The position numbers and the translations under genes are program-made. A DNA stretch of 15,921 nucleotides, from positions 1 through 15,921 of the forward strand of contig JAUWNP010000100.1 in NCBI GenBank assembly GCA_030612585.1. Reading direction: 5' to 3'. This document shows, one piece after another, positions 6,423-12,649 of the stretch (its first letter is position 1; each line of letters opens with the position of its first letter). The DNA is from Anaerolineae bacterium (lineage in GTDB: Bacteria; Chloroflexota; Anaerolineae; B4-G1). Below the pieces are notes generated by a model, which saw only the letters and a program-made list of their open reading frames with translations, was not told the origin of the DNA and made no database searches.

Positions 6423-7123
6423 CGCTCACTTACCGAGTAGTGACTTCGTCAATCAAGAGCCTGACGCGTTTACTCTGCCGGATAGACGACGCTCAGTTAG
6501 CACGTGTGCCAGAACGAGGGCCGCTCATCATCGCCATCAACCACGTCAACTTCCTGGAAGCGCCCATTTTTTATACTCACCTGCACCCGCGTCCGGTGAC
6601 CGGGTTCGTGAAAGCCGAGAACCTGGAGCATCCCTTTTTCGGGCCGCTGCTGTTCAGTCTCTGGGGAGGCATCCCGATACGGCGGGGCGAGGCCGATATA
6701 GCCGCTTTCCGCCAGGCTCTGGCGGCGCTGGAAGAGGGTCGCATCCTGGCCTTGGCCCCGGAGGGCACCCGCAGCGGTCACGGGCGCTTACAGCGGGCAC
6801 ATCCCGGCGTCGCGTTCCTGGCGTTGCGCAGCAGTGCCCCCGTGCTGCCCATCGTCTGCCACGGCGGAGAGTCCTTTTGGGACAACCTTCCTCGCCTGCG
6901 CCGCACCGATTTTCACATCGTCGTAGGCCAGCCGTTTCACCTGGACGCCGATGGAAGCAAAGTGACCCGCCAGGTGCGCCAGCAGATGGCCGACGAGGTT
7001 ATGTACCAGATAGCGACGCTGCTGCCCCCGCCCTACCGGGGCGTCTACTCCGACCTGGCGGCGACCACCGAGACGTATCTCCGTTTTCTCCCCGGCGCGG
7101 GGAGCAACCTCCGTCGTGCGTAA
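6419..7123 (+). CDS. PlsC-family lysophospholipid acyltransferase
   Basis: A 234-residue 1-acyl-sn-glycerol-3-phosphate acyltransferase-like protein, expected to acylate a lysophospholipid at the inner membrane. Acyltransferase motif I appears as NHVNFLE (41-47), with Glu47 in place of the usual Asp of HX4D. Motif II corresponds to GGIPIRRGEAD (83-93), motif III to PEGTRSG (114-120) and motif IV to VLPIV (142-146). ATG at 6419 overlaps the kinase stop (ATGA); longer open frames upstream are out of register with the family. Next to a lipid kinase that would make phosphatidate or a similar product, this suggests a small lipid-modification pathway. The strong hairpin that follows ends the operon. 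Confidence 0.88.
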   Translation: MTLTYRVVTSSIKSLTRLLCRIDDAQLARVPERGPLIIAINHVNFLEAPIFYTHLHPRPVTGFVKAENLEHPFFGPLLFSLWGGIPIRRGEADIAAFRQALAALEEGRILALAPEGTRSGHGRLQRAHPGVAFLALRSSAPVLPIVCHGGESFWDNLPRLRRTDFHIVVGQPFHLDADGSKVTRQVRQQMADEVMYQIATLLPPPYRGVYSDLAATTETYLRFLPGAGSNLRRA

Positions 7124-7153
7124 CCTCCATAGACCAGCACAGCCCGGCAGCAA

Positions 7154-7185
7154 AACGGGGCGACCTCGATTGAGGTCGCCCCGTT
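7154..7185. terminator. Bidirectional hairpin terminator
   Basis: AACGGGGCGACCTC (7154-7167), loop GATT, GAGGTCGCCCCGTT (7172-7185): a perfect 14-bp stem between the plus-strand lipid operon and the minus-strand toxin gene. On the minus strand the stem runs into a TTTT tract; on the plus strand no good T-run follows, so it should work best for the toxin transcript. Confidence 0.85.
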
Positions 7186-7212
7186 GGTATACACACAGGT
7201 GACGCTACCCTC

Positions 7213-7578
7213 TTAGCGCAGGGGCAGGTACACAATCTGATACTGGTACTCGTCCGGCAGGCTGGCACCCCAGATCAGGATCAACTCCTCAACCAGCGCG
7301 CCGATACCCAGGGGAAAGGGCACCACCAGAATTCCAGGAACGTGCCCGCCAGCAGCCAGGTGATCGCGCAAGTGACCGGGCATACTGGCCCTGTTGTTTG
7401 TGACAAGCAGATAGTCGTTCTCTTCGATCCAGCACAGAAGTTGGGGGTCCATGGTGCCCTTGGAAGGTGCTCCTGGCTGGCCGATAGCCAGAGCCTGTAT
7501 TCGTGGCTCGTGCTGGCATACCTGCACGGCAATGACCGGGGGCAGGTTCTCGTCAATCAAGAAACCTCGCGTGCTCAT
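7213..7578 (-). CDS. DUF5615-family PIN-like toxin
   Basis: A 121-residue PIN-like protein of the DUF5615 type. It begins with FLIDENLP (6-13), the acidic DEN start of this family, and has MDPQLLCWIEENDYLLVTNN (43-62) followed by RASMPGHLRDHLAAG. Where PIN nucleases usually carry an acidic residue after VT, this protein has Asn61; I believe a whole subfamily shares VTNNRASMP, so the protein may still be a nuclease with altered metal binding. The start ATG shares one base with the stop of the DUF433 antitoxin upstream (TGATG), the usual layout of this toxin-antitoxin class. Its transcript ends at the hairpin at 7154-7185. Confidence 0.82.
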   Translation of the reverse strand: MSTRGFLIDENLPPVIAVQVCQHEPRIQALAIGQPGAPSKGTMDPQLLCWIEENDYLLVTNNRASMPGHLRDHLAAGGHVPGILVVPFPLGIGALVEELILIWGASLPDEYQYQIVYLPLR

Positions 7579-7922
7579 CAGTCCAACGCAGGATAGGGAT
7601 GTGACTCCAGTTGGCGCTGGCGGATCATCGTGCGCAGACGCTGAACAGCAGGCGGTGGATTACGCTCCTGCTCTCGGCGCATACGTTCGCCATGTTCCTT
7701 CCACGCCTGTAAGTAGGCATCTACCTGTTCCCGATTGCGCCAGTAGTAAGTGATGGTGGCATACACCGCTTCCAGGTTCAGCGTTGGATAGCGCATGACG
7801 ATGTCCTCCGGGAATAATCCCAGATCCAGGTAGTCAGAGAGGATGGTCTCAATACCTACCCGCGTGCCCTTTACCCGGATGTCGTTGGGCTCGAGAAAGT
7901 CAAAATAGTCCTCCAGTTTCAT
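7578..7922 (-). CDS. DUF433-family antitoxin
   Basis: A 114-residue protein with the DUF433 winged-helix-like antitoxin pattern: IRVKGTRVGIETILSDYLD (split here as IRVKGTRVGI 15-24 and ETILSDYLD 25-33), GLFPEDIVMRYPTLNLEAVY (35-54) and ATITYYWRNREQVDAYL (55-71). The basic, Gln/Arg-rich C-terminus (about 78-108) is probably the part that contacts the toxin. The start at 7922 is fixed by GGGAGGT a few bases upstream on the minus strand (about 7930-7936). A longer open frame continues to 8147 but passes through the promoter. DUF433 genes are typically paired with DUF5615 toxins, as here. Confidence 0.85.
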   Translation of the reverse strand: MKLEDYFDFLEPNDIRVKGTRVGIETILSDYLDLGLFPEDIVMRYPTLNLEAVYATITYYWRNREQVDAYLQAWKEHGERMRREQERNPPPAVQRLRTMIRQRQLESHPYPALD

Positions 7923-7995
7923 TGTCCCACCTCCCGGACCTGCTCCCAAGTCCGACGCGAGAAATCTTATGGTAGCCATGCCTCGACTCATAGCA

Positions 7996-8024
7996 ATTAT
8001 ACTACGCTTCATTCCTACTGACAA
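7996..8024 (-). promoter_or_regulatory. Promoter of the DUF433/DUF5615 module
   Basis: Reading the minus strand: TTGTCA (8024-8019), a 17-base spacer, and a perfect TATAAT (8001-7996). Transcription would start near 7989, giving a leader of about 65 bases before the antitoxin start. The rest of the gap up to 8116 shows nothing I can name. Confidence 0.8.
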
Positions 8025-8120
8025 CGCCGGGGAAGTCGGAAGATTGGTGATCCGGCGCTCCCTACAGCCTGGTTGCCGCGCTCGCCCAGATCGCCAGCAC
8101 GGATCCCTTCTCCGGTTGAG

Positions 8121-8148
8121 TTGCACTCGAGCCCAAGCGTGATACAAT
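8121..8148 (+). promoter_or_regulatory. Promoter of the orphan antitoxin-like gene
   Basis: TTGCAC (8121-8126), a 16-base spacer, TACAAT (8143-8148). The surrounding 8117-8149 resembles the promoter of the MazE/MazF-type module at 2904-2936 (25 of 33 positions), notably TGAGTTGC and AGCGTG. Confidence 0.6.
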
Positions 8149-8232
8149 TGGGGCGGCGATGAACCTGGAAGGCAAGAGGGCGACCAATCGTCTCAAGTGC
8201 TGCTGAGGCAAGATTCGGGAAGGAGCATGATT

Positions 8233-8502
8233 ATGGCACAAGGGGTTGTGAAACCGTCGATCTCCTTCGAAGTACTGATCAAATCTGTCGTAGAACTACG
8301 CCCGGAAGACAAACGCCGGCTTTGGGAATTACTGAATAAGGAAATAGCCCAGTCTGAGGCCCAGTTTGAGGAAGAGATGTGGGAGCAGAGAAGACAGCAA
8401 TTGACTGCGGCGGCTGAGGCTCTACTACCGGACTATGCAGCGGGTGGCGAACTGACTGTCTTCACGGCCCTCAATAGCGAGGGTTTTCAAACGCAGGGAT
8501 GA
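8233..8502 (+). CDS. Orphan antitoxin-like small protein
   Basis: An 89-residue helical, acidic protein: SFEVLIKSVVELRPEDKRRL (10-29), a charged helix around EEEMWEQRRQQ, and the tail ALLPDYAAGGELTVFTALNSEGF (final 28 residues). That ELTxFTAL tail is of the kind I associate with small antitoxins placed before MazF-like toxins. Start ATG 8233 is chosen because GGGAAGGAG (8217-8225) is well spaced from it; the ATG at 8227 is too close. An ATGA at the stop (8499-8502) is exactly where a toxin would begin, but the frame that follows has no toxin signature and the DNA soon enters an inverted repeat. I infer a lost toxin; an antitoxin for another locus is also possible. Confidence 0.6.
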   Translation: MAQGVVKPSISFEVLIKSVVELRPEDKRRLWELLNKEIAQSEAQFEEEMWEQRRQQLTAAAEALLPDYAAGGELTVFTALNSEGFQTQG

Positions 8503-8523
8503 GGCAAGCGTTCACGTGGGGGC

Positions 8524-8623
8524 CAAGAAACCAGGTTTTTCGTACAGGAAGACCTCCCTGGCAGCGGAAAGCGTCTGCAAGCAATACTACTCGCTTGTGG
8601 AGCACTAAAAACCCGGTTTCTGG
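8524..8623. repeat. Imperfect inverted repeat in spacer
   Basis: CAAGAAACCAGGTTTTT (8524-8540) and AAAAACCCGGTTTCTGG (8607-8623) are inverted copies matching at 15 of 17 positions, enclosing 66 bases. The AGAAACC-GGTTTCT core looks like an interspersed element. It occupies the place where a toxin gene would follow the orphan antitoxin. No credible gene is seen from 8503 to 8735. Confidence 0.6.
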
Positions 8624-8654
8624 TCTATCCCCTGAAAGGCATCCTGACCCTGAC

Positions 8655-8683
8655 TTGACAAATCGCCAACTTTCCGCTATAGT
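8655..8683 (+). promoter_or_regulatory. Promoter of the transglycosylase-like gene
   Basis: Consensus TTGACA (8655-8660), a 17-base spacer, and TATAGT (8678-8683). The predicted start of transcription is near 8690, about 45 bases before the ATG at 8736. GGAGGAG (8716-8722) is the ribosome binding site, though its spacing of 13 bases is long. Confidence 0.8.
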
Positions 8684-8735
8684 AACAACAATCCCCCGCA
8701 TCCCGCGGTGAGGATGGAGGAGTGACCGTATCCCA

Positions 8736-9584
8736 ATGCAACCCCGGCGACTGATACTCGCTGCTGCTCTATTGGCGGCAATAACAGTTCTTGCGTGCCC
8801 CTACCCCGCTCTCGCGCAGAGCGGGAGTCCTCCTGACGTATCTGCCCTTTCCCCCTACTGGAGCCCTGCAGTCACCCGCTGGGAGGACATCATCCTCCAA
8901 CATGCTCCGGAACGGGGCCTGGATCCAGACCTCGTCGCCGCCGTGATCTGGAAGGAATCCCTGGGCCGACCGGGGGATCGCGGCCCGGCCGGGGCCGTCG
9001 GTCTCATGATGTTGATGCCGTTCCCCTGGCGGCCCAGCGTCGATGAATTGGAGAATCCGTGGACTAATGTGTTCTGGGGCACGCGCACTCTCGCCCAAAT
9101 CGTCCGCGATGGGAACGGCGACCTGTACCACGCACTGGCTGCCTATAACGGTTCGTGGAAGCAGATTCACCTGCCAGTCACACGCCGCTACGCGGCCTCT
9201 GTGATGGATCACTATGCCCGCGCTGTCGCCGTGCGCCATGGATTACCCGCCGACGGCGAGTGGATCGCTATCTTCGCCGTCGAAGGAACACCCGGTCCCA
9301 ACACTATCACCGTGCTCGGTCCCCACCGCCCGCTAGCTCGCTACACCGAAAGGGCCTGGATTCAGGCCGACATCCCCACTGCGCCGGCCGGCTTCCCTCC
9401 CCACACCACCGCTATCACCTTTGTGGACGAGCGGGGCGTCGAGTGCCGGGTGAACGTATGGCTGGCCGCAGAAGATGGCTCCCCACTTGCATCCTCTGCA
9501 TTGCAGCCTGGCTCCTCCTCCCACGTTCTGGCTGCGGAAACGACGCACGATGTGCTAGGGGGGGGCTCCTCTTTCCACCCCTGA
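8736..9584 (+). CDS. Exported lytic transglycosylase-like protein
   Basis: A 282-residue secreted protein with an N-terminal signal sequence (basic start, hydrophobic 7-20, ALAQS cleavage near 27-28; VLAC at 18-21 could instead be a weak lipobox). The SLT (lysozyme-like) domain spans about 45-170: IWKESLG with catalytic Glu74, GAVGLMMLMPF (86-96), NPWTNVFWGTRTLAQI (107-122) and HALAAYNGSW (132-141). The family motif is normally GLMQLMP; here Gln is Met92. Such enzymes cleave the MurNAc-GlcNAc bond of peptidoglycan from outside the membrane. The C-terminal 110 residues (from about 172) form a beta-rich region of unknown role, ending in a Ser/Gly-rich tail. It has its own strong promoter and is followed by another, so it is probably monocistronic. 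Confidence 0.83.
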   Translation: MQPRRLILAAALLAAITVLACPYPALAQSGSPPDVSALSPYWSPAVTRWEDIILQHAPERGLDPDLVAAVIWKESLGRPGDRGPAGAVGLMMLMPFPWRPSVDELENPWTNVFWGTRTLAQIVRDGNGDLYHALAAYNGSWKQIHLPVTRRYAASVMDHYARAVAVRHGLPADGEWIAIFAVEGTPGPNTITVLGPHRPLARYTERAWIQADIPTAPAGFPPHTTAITFVDERGVECRVNVWLAAEDGSPLASSALQPGSSSHVLAAETTHDVLGGGSSFHP

Positions 9585-9628
9585 AAGTAATACGCCGGGG
9601 AACTGCGTTCCAAAGCCCAAACCAACTA

Positions 9629-9657
9629 TTGACCTCCATCGGCCTTTGTGCTATCAT
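9629..9657 (+). promoter_or_regulatory. Promoter of the M48 protease gene
   Basis: TTGACC (9629-9634), a 17-base spacer, TATCAT (9652-9657), followed by a leader of about 35 bases and TGGAGGTG (9687-9694) ahead of the ATG at 9699. Confidence 0.7.
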
Positions 9658-9698
9658 ATTGCTGACTCCGCTTTGTTACGTCTATCTGGAGGTGTGCT

Positions 9699-11315
9699 AT
9701 GGTGAATCTGCTCCTGCGCTCGACGCTCGTGCTGGCCCTGCTGTTCGGCCTGCTGTTTGCCGTCGGGATGATGGCGGTTGTCTACTTCGATCTCTCAATC
9801 TGGGTGGCAGTCGCCTTCGCCCTCGGCACGCTGGCGCTCCAGTACCTCATCGGCCCTAATATCATCGAATGGATCTACAAGATTCGCTGGGTCGAGGTGG
9901 AACAAGTGAGCCCGGAACTGGCCCGCTTCATCGAAGAGACGTGCGCCAGCCGGGAACTCCCCCTCCCACGCTTTGGTGTCATTGACGACGGCAATCCCAA
10001 CGCCTTTACCTTCGGCCATTACCCCGGCGACGCCCGGCTGGTCGTGACGCGCGGGATACTGGAACTACTGACGCCGGCAGAGGTAAACAGTGTCGTGGGC
10101 CACGAATTGGGTCACATCGCCCACTGGGACTTCGTGGTGATGACGGTGGCGGGCGCCGTGCCGCTGCTACTATACCTCCTCGCCCGCTTCGCCTGGGGCG
10201 CAGGGCGGGGCCGCAAACAGCGCGAGAAGGGCGGCGGGTACATCGCGCTGGTCGGCCTGATCGCCTACGTGGCCTACTTCGTCAGCCAGTATATCGTTCT
10301 GCTTCTCTCTCGAGTGCGTGAGTACTACGCCGACCGCTTCTCGGGCGAGGTGACCGGGCAGCCCGATTCCCTGGCCCGGGCATTGATCAAGATCGCCTAC
10401 GGGCTGGCCAGTGCGCCACAGGAAGGCGCGAAGAAGGACGACACCCGTATGATCGCCGGGCGTGCTTTCGGCATCTTCGACCCACAGGTGGCCCAGGCGC
10501 TGGCGCTGGCCGGGGCCGGCACGGGCGCGGTCTCGACCGCTGCGATGACGGACGCGATGAAGTGGGACCTGTGGAACCCGTGGGCCATGTGGTACGAACT
10601 CTCCTCCTCCCACCCTCTGCCGGCCAAGCGTATCCGCGCCCTCGAAAAGCAGACCGAAGCACTGCACCAGATGCCCAGTTTCAGTTTCCGTGCCGAGCAG
10701 CCGGAGAGTTACTGGGACGAGTTCCTGGTGGACTTCGCCATAAACAGTCTGCCGGGAATCGGCTTCCTGGTGGGCGCGGGGGTCACGGTGGCAGGGGTGT
10801 TGTCTGGACTACCACTGGCTGGCGCGGGAGTAGGTCTCCTGACCTGGGGAGCCGCCTGGTGGCTCAAACGGCGCTTCGTCTACCCCCGCGACATGAGCCA
10901 GCCGCGCACGGTGGGCGAACTGGTGAGCGAGGTCAAGGTCAGCCGCGTGCGCGCCGTGCCCGGGACGCTGCAGGGCCGCATCATTGGCAAGGGCATCCCC
11001 GGCCTGTACTGGAGTGAGGACCTGGTCCTGCAAGATCAATCTGGCTACATCGTGCTCGACTACCGGCAGCCAGCGCGGCTGTGGGAGACGCTGTTTGGAC
11101 TGCTGCGGGTAGATAGCCTGGTCGGGGTGAAAGGGGAGGCCCGTGGTTGGTTCCGCCGTACCCCCCGCCCACTCTTCGAACTGCGCGAATTGGAGTTAGA
11201 GGACGGCCAGGTTATAAAGACCTACGTCTACCCACTGGGTGAGTTCGTCAACTACGCCATCCTGGCCCTGGGCATGCTGGCGCTGGTGGCGCAGGCAGCG
11301 GCGTTGGTGATGTAG
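9699..11315 (+). CDS. M48-family membrane metalloprotease with long C-terminal extension
   Basis: A 538-residue HtpX/Ste24-like zinc protease. Membrane helices lie at about 5-28, 33-52, 148-166 and 181-203. The zinc site is HELGH (135-139), with Glu208 of REYYADRF (207-214) as the third ligand; SSHPLPAKRI (303-312) is the usual motif near the end of the domain. HtpX proteins are near 300 residues, and this one adds about 200: two further hydrophobic segments (353-370, 372-389), then a soluble domain at about 405-512 (GRIIGKGIPGLYWSEDLVLQ, LDYRQPARLWE, VGVKGEARGWF) that looks beta-rich and may be OB- or NfeD-like, and a final membrane helix (517-537). A role in membrane protein quality control is known for the core family; the extension's role is unknown. 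Confidence 0.88.
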   Translation: MVNLLLRSTLVLALLFGLLFAVGMMAVVYFDLSIWVAVAFALGTLALQYLIGPNIIEWIYKIRWVEVEQVSPELARFIEETCASRELPLPRFGVIDDGNPNAFTFGHYPGDARLVVTRGILELLTPAEVNSVVGHELGHIAHWDFVVMTVAGAVPLLLYLLARFAWGAGRGRKQREKGGGYIALVGLIAYVAYFVSQYIVLLLSRVREYYADRFSGEVTGQPDSLARALIKIAYGLASAPQEGAKKDDTRMIAGRAFGIFDPQVAQALALAGAGTGAVSTAAMTDAMKWDLWNPWAMWYELSSSHPLPAKRIRALEKQTEALHQMPSFSFRAEQPESYWDEFLVDFAINSLPGIGFLVGAGVTVAGVLSGLPLAGAGVGLLTWGAAWWLKRRFVYPRDMSQPRTVGELVSEVKVSRVRAVPGTLQGRIIGKGIPGLYWSEDLVLQDQSGYIVLDYRQPARLWETLFGLLRVDSLVGVKGEARGWFRRTPRPLFELRELELEDGQVIKTYVYPLGEFVNYAILALGMLALVAQAAALVM

Positions 11316-11317
11316 TG

Positions 11318-12646
11318 ATGCATGCTGATCTCCTCATCCATTCCGCCGCGCAACTATGCGTCATCCCGCCGCAGAACGGAGGTCCTCAGCGAGGACGCGC
11401 TCTGGGCGACCGTTCGGCTGAGCACTCACGGCGAAGCCTGGGACTCATTGAGGATGGGGCGGTGGCCTGCGTTGACGGGCGCATCGTCGCCGTCGGTCCC
11501 ACAGCCGAGGTGCGCACCGCTTGGCAGGCCACCGTCGAACTGGACGTTTCCGGCAAAGTCGTCTGCCCCGGCTTCGTGGACCCCCACACCCACGTTGTGT
11601 GGGCCGGCGAACGGGCCGCCGAGTTCGAGCAGCGCGTGCGTGGCGCGACCTATATGGAGATTATGGCCGCTGGCGGCGGCATCATGTCCACCGTGCGCGC
11701 CACCCGCGCCGCAACCCTCGCGCAACTGGTGGCCGAGACTCGCCCGCGCCTGGATCGCATGTTGGCCCACGGTTCCACCACCGTCGAGGTCAAAACCGGC
11801 TATGGGCTCACCACGGCCAGCGAACTGAAAATGCTCGAAGCCATCGCCGCGCTGGGCGCCGACCATCCCATCACGCTCGTCCCCACCTTCCTGGGTGCCC
11901 ACGCTATCCCCGCCAAGTACAAAGATGACCCCGACGGCTACGTGGATCTAGTCGTGGAAGAAATGATGCCAGCCGTCAAGGCTCAATTCTCGATTCCCAA
12001 TTCTCGTAGTGCTCTGCCATTTGACATTTGTCATTTGTCATTTGTCATTTTCTGTGATGTCTTCTGTGAGGAAGGGGTCTTCTCGCTGGCCCAGACCCGC
12101 CGCATCCTCGAGGCTGCCCGCGCACTGGGGTTCGGACTGAAGGTGCATGCCGACGAATTTGAACCTCTGGGCGGTACATCGCTGGCGGTGGAACTGGGGG
12201 CTGTCTCGGCCGATCACCTGGTCTGTACACCGCCGGAGGAGATCAAACGACTGGGCCGTTCAGACACGGTGGCGGTACCGCTGCCAGCCACGCCCTTCGG
12301 CCTGGCCCACCACGACTATACTCCCGCCCAGGCCATCCTCGACGCCGATGGCATCCTCGCCCTGGCGACCGACTGCAACCCGGGCACTGCCTGGTGCGAA
12401 TCAGTCCCCTTCATCATCGCATTGGCCTGTCGCTACCTGCGCCTTACCCCGGCCCAGGCGCTCGTCGCCGCGACGCTTAACGCTGCCCACGCCGTCGGGC
12501 TGGGGAACGAGGTGGGGAGCCTCACAGTGGGGCGCGCCGCCGACATCCTGGTGCTCGACCTGCCCGACTATCGTCACCTGGGGTACCGCTTTGGCACTAA
12601 CCCAGTCGAAACGGTCGTCAAGGCCGGGCGGATCGTAGTTGGGTAA
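11318..12646 (+). CDS. hutI: Imidazolonepropionase (HutI) with in-frame repeat inserts
   Basis: A 442-residue amidohydrolase, the third enzyme of histidine breakdown, hydrolysing imidazolone-5-propionate to formiminoglutamate. Metal ligands and motifs are clear: HTHVVWAGERAAEF (90-103), KTGYGL (159-164), VHADE (276-280), SADH (297-300) and ATDCNPGT (350-357). Family members are about 400-410 residues; this one is longer because of an extra segment at about 224-244 (FSIPNSRSALPFDICHLSFVI), encoded by tandem repeats, and probably a smaller one near 32-41. Both keep the frame. ATG 11318 gives the normal MHADLLI start; GTG 11315 shares one base with the protease stop and would add one residue. 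No other hut genes are in the window. Confidence 0.9.
   Translation: MHADLLIHSAAQLCVIPPQNGGPQRGRALGDRSAEHSRRSLGLIEDGAVACVDGRIVAVGPTAEVRTAWQATVELDVSGKVVCPGFVDPHTHVVWAGERAAEFEQRVRGATYMEIMAAGGGIMSTVRATRAATLAQLVAETRPRLDRMLAHGSTTVEVKTGYGLTTASELKMLEAIAALGADHPITLVPTFLGAHAIPAKYKDDPDGYVDLVVEEMMPAVKAQFSIPNSRSALPFDICHLSFVIFCDVFCEEGVFSLAQTRRILEAARALGFGLKVHADEFEPLGGTSLAVELGAVSADHLVCTPPEEIKRLGRSDTVAVPLPATPFGLAHHDYTPAQAILDADGILALATDCNPGTAWCESVPFIIALACRYLRLTPAQALVAATLNAAHAVGLGNEVGSLTVGRAADILVLDLPDYRHLGYRFGTNPVETVVKAGRIVVG
11382..11445. repeat. Possible palindromic insert near the hutI 5' end
   Basis: GTCCTC-AGC-GAGGAC (11382-11396) is a perfect 6-bp hairpin. Just after it, about 11411-11440 encodes RSAEHSRRS, which interrupts an otherwise normal ALGD-LGLIEDGA junction. 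TTCGGCTGAG and TCACGGCGAA in this part form an imperfect inverted repeat. The limits of the insert are uncertain. Confidence 0.4.
11985..12051. repeat. Tandem short repeats inserted in hutI
   Basis: AATTCTCG occurs at 11985-11992 and again at 11999-12006, a 14-base period. CATTTGA/T then repeats as a heptamer four times at 12018-12045, with a partial fifth copy to 12051. The stretch is AT-rich against GC-rich surroundings, and its translation has no place in the HutI family alignment, so it looks like an inserted intergenic-type repeat that kept the frame. Confidence 0.85.
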
Positions 12647-12649
12647 GCA

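Noticed and set aside
8499..8711. A 70-codon open frame after the orphan antitoxin, placed where a toxin would be
   Set aside because: Its translation has no toxin motif, is rich in Arg, Pro and Ser, and runs through the inverted repeat and the next promoter.
12018..12051. CRISPR-like repeats
   Set aside because: The units are seven bases long with no spacers, so this is a simple tandem repeat.
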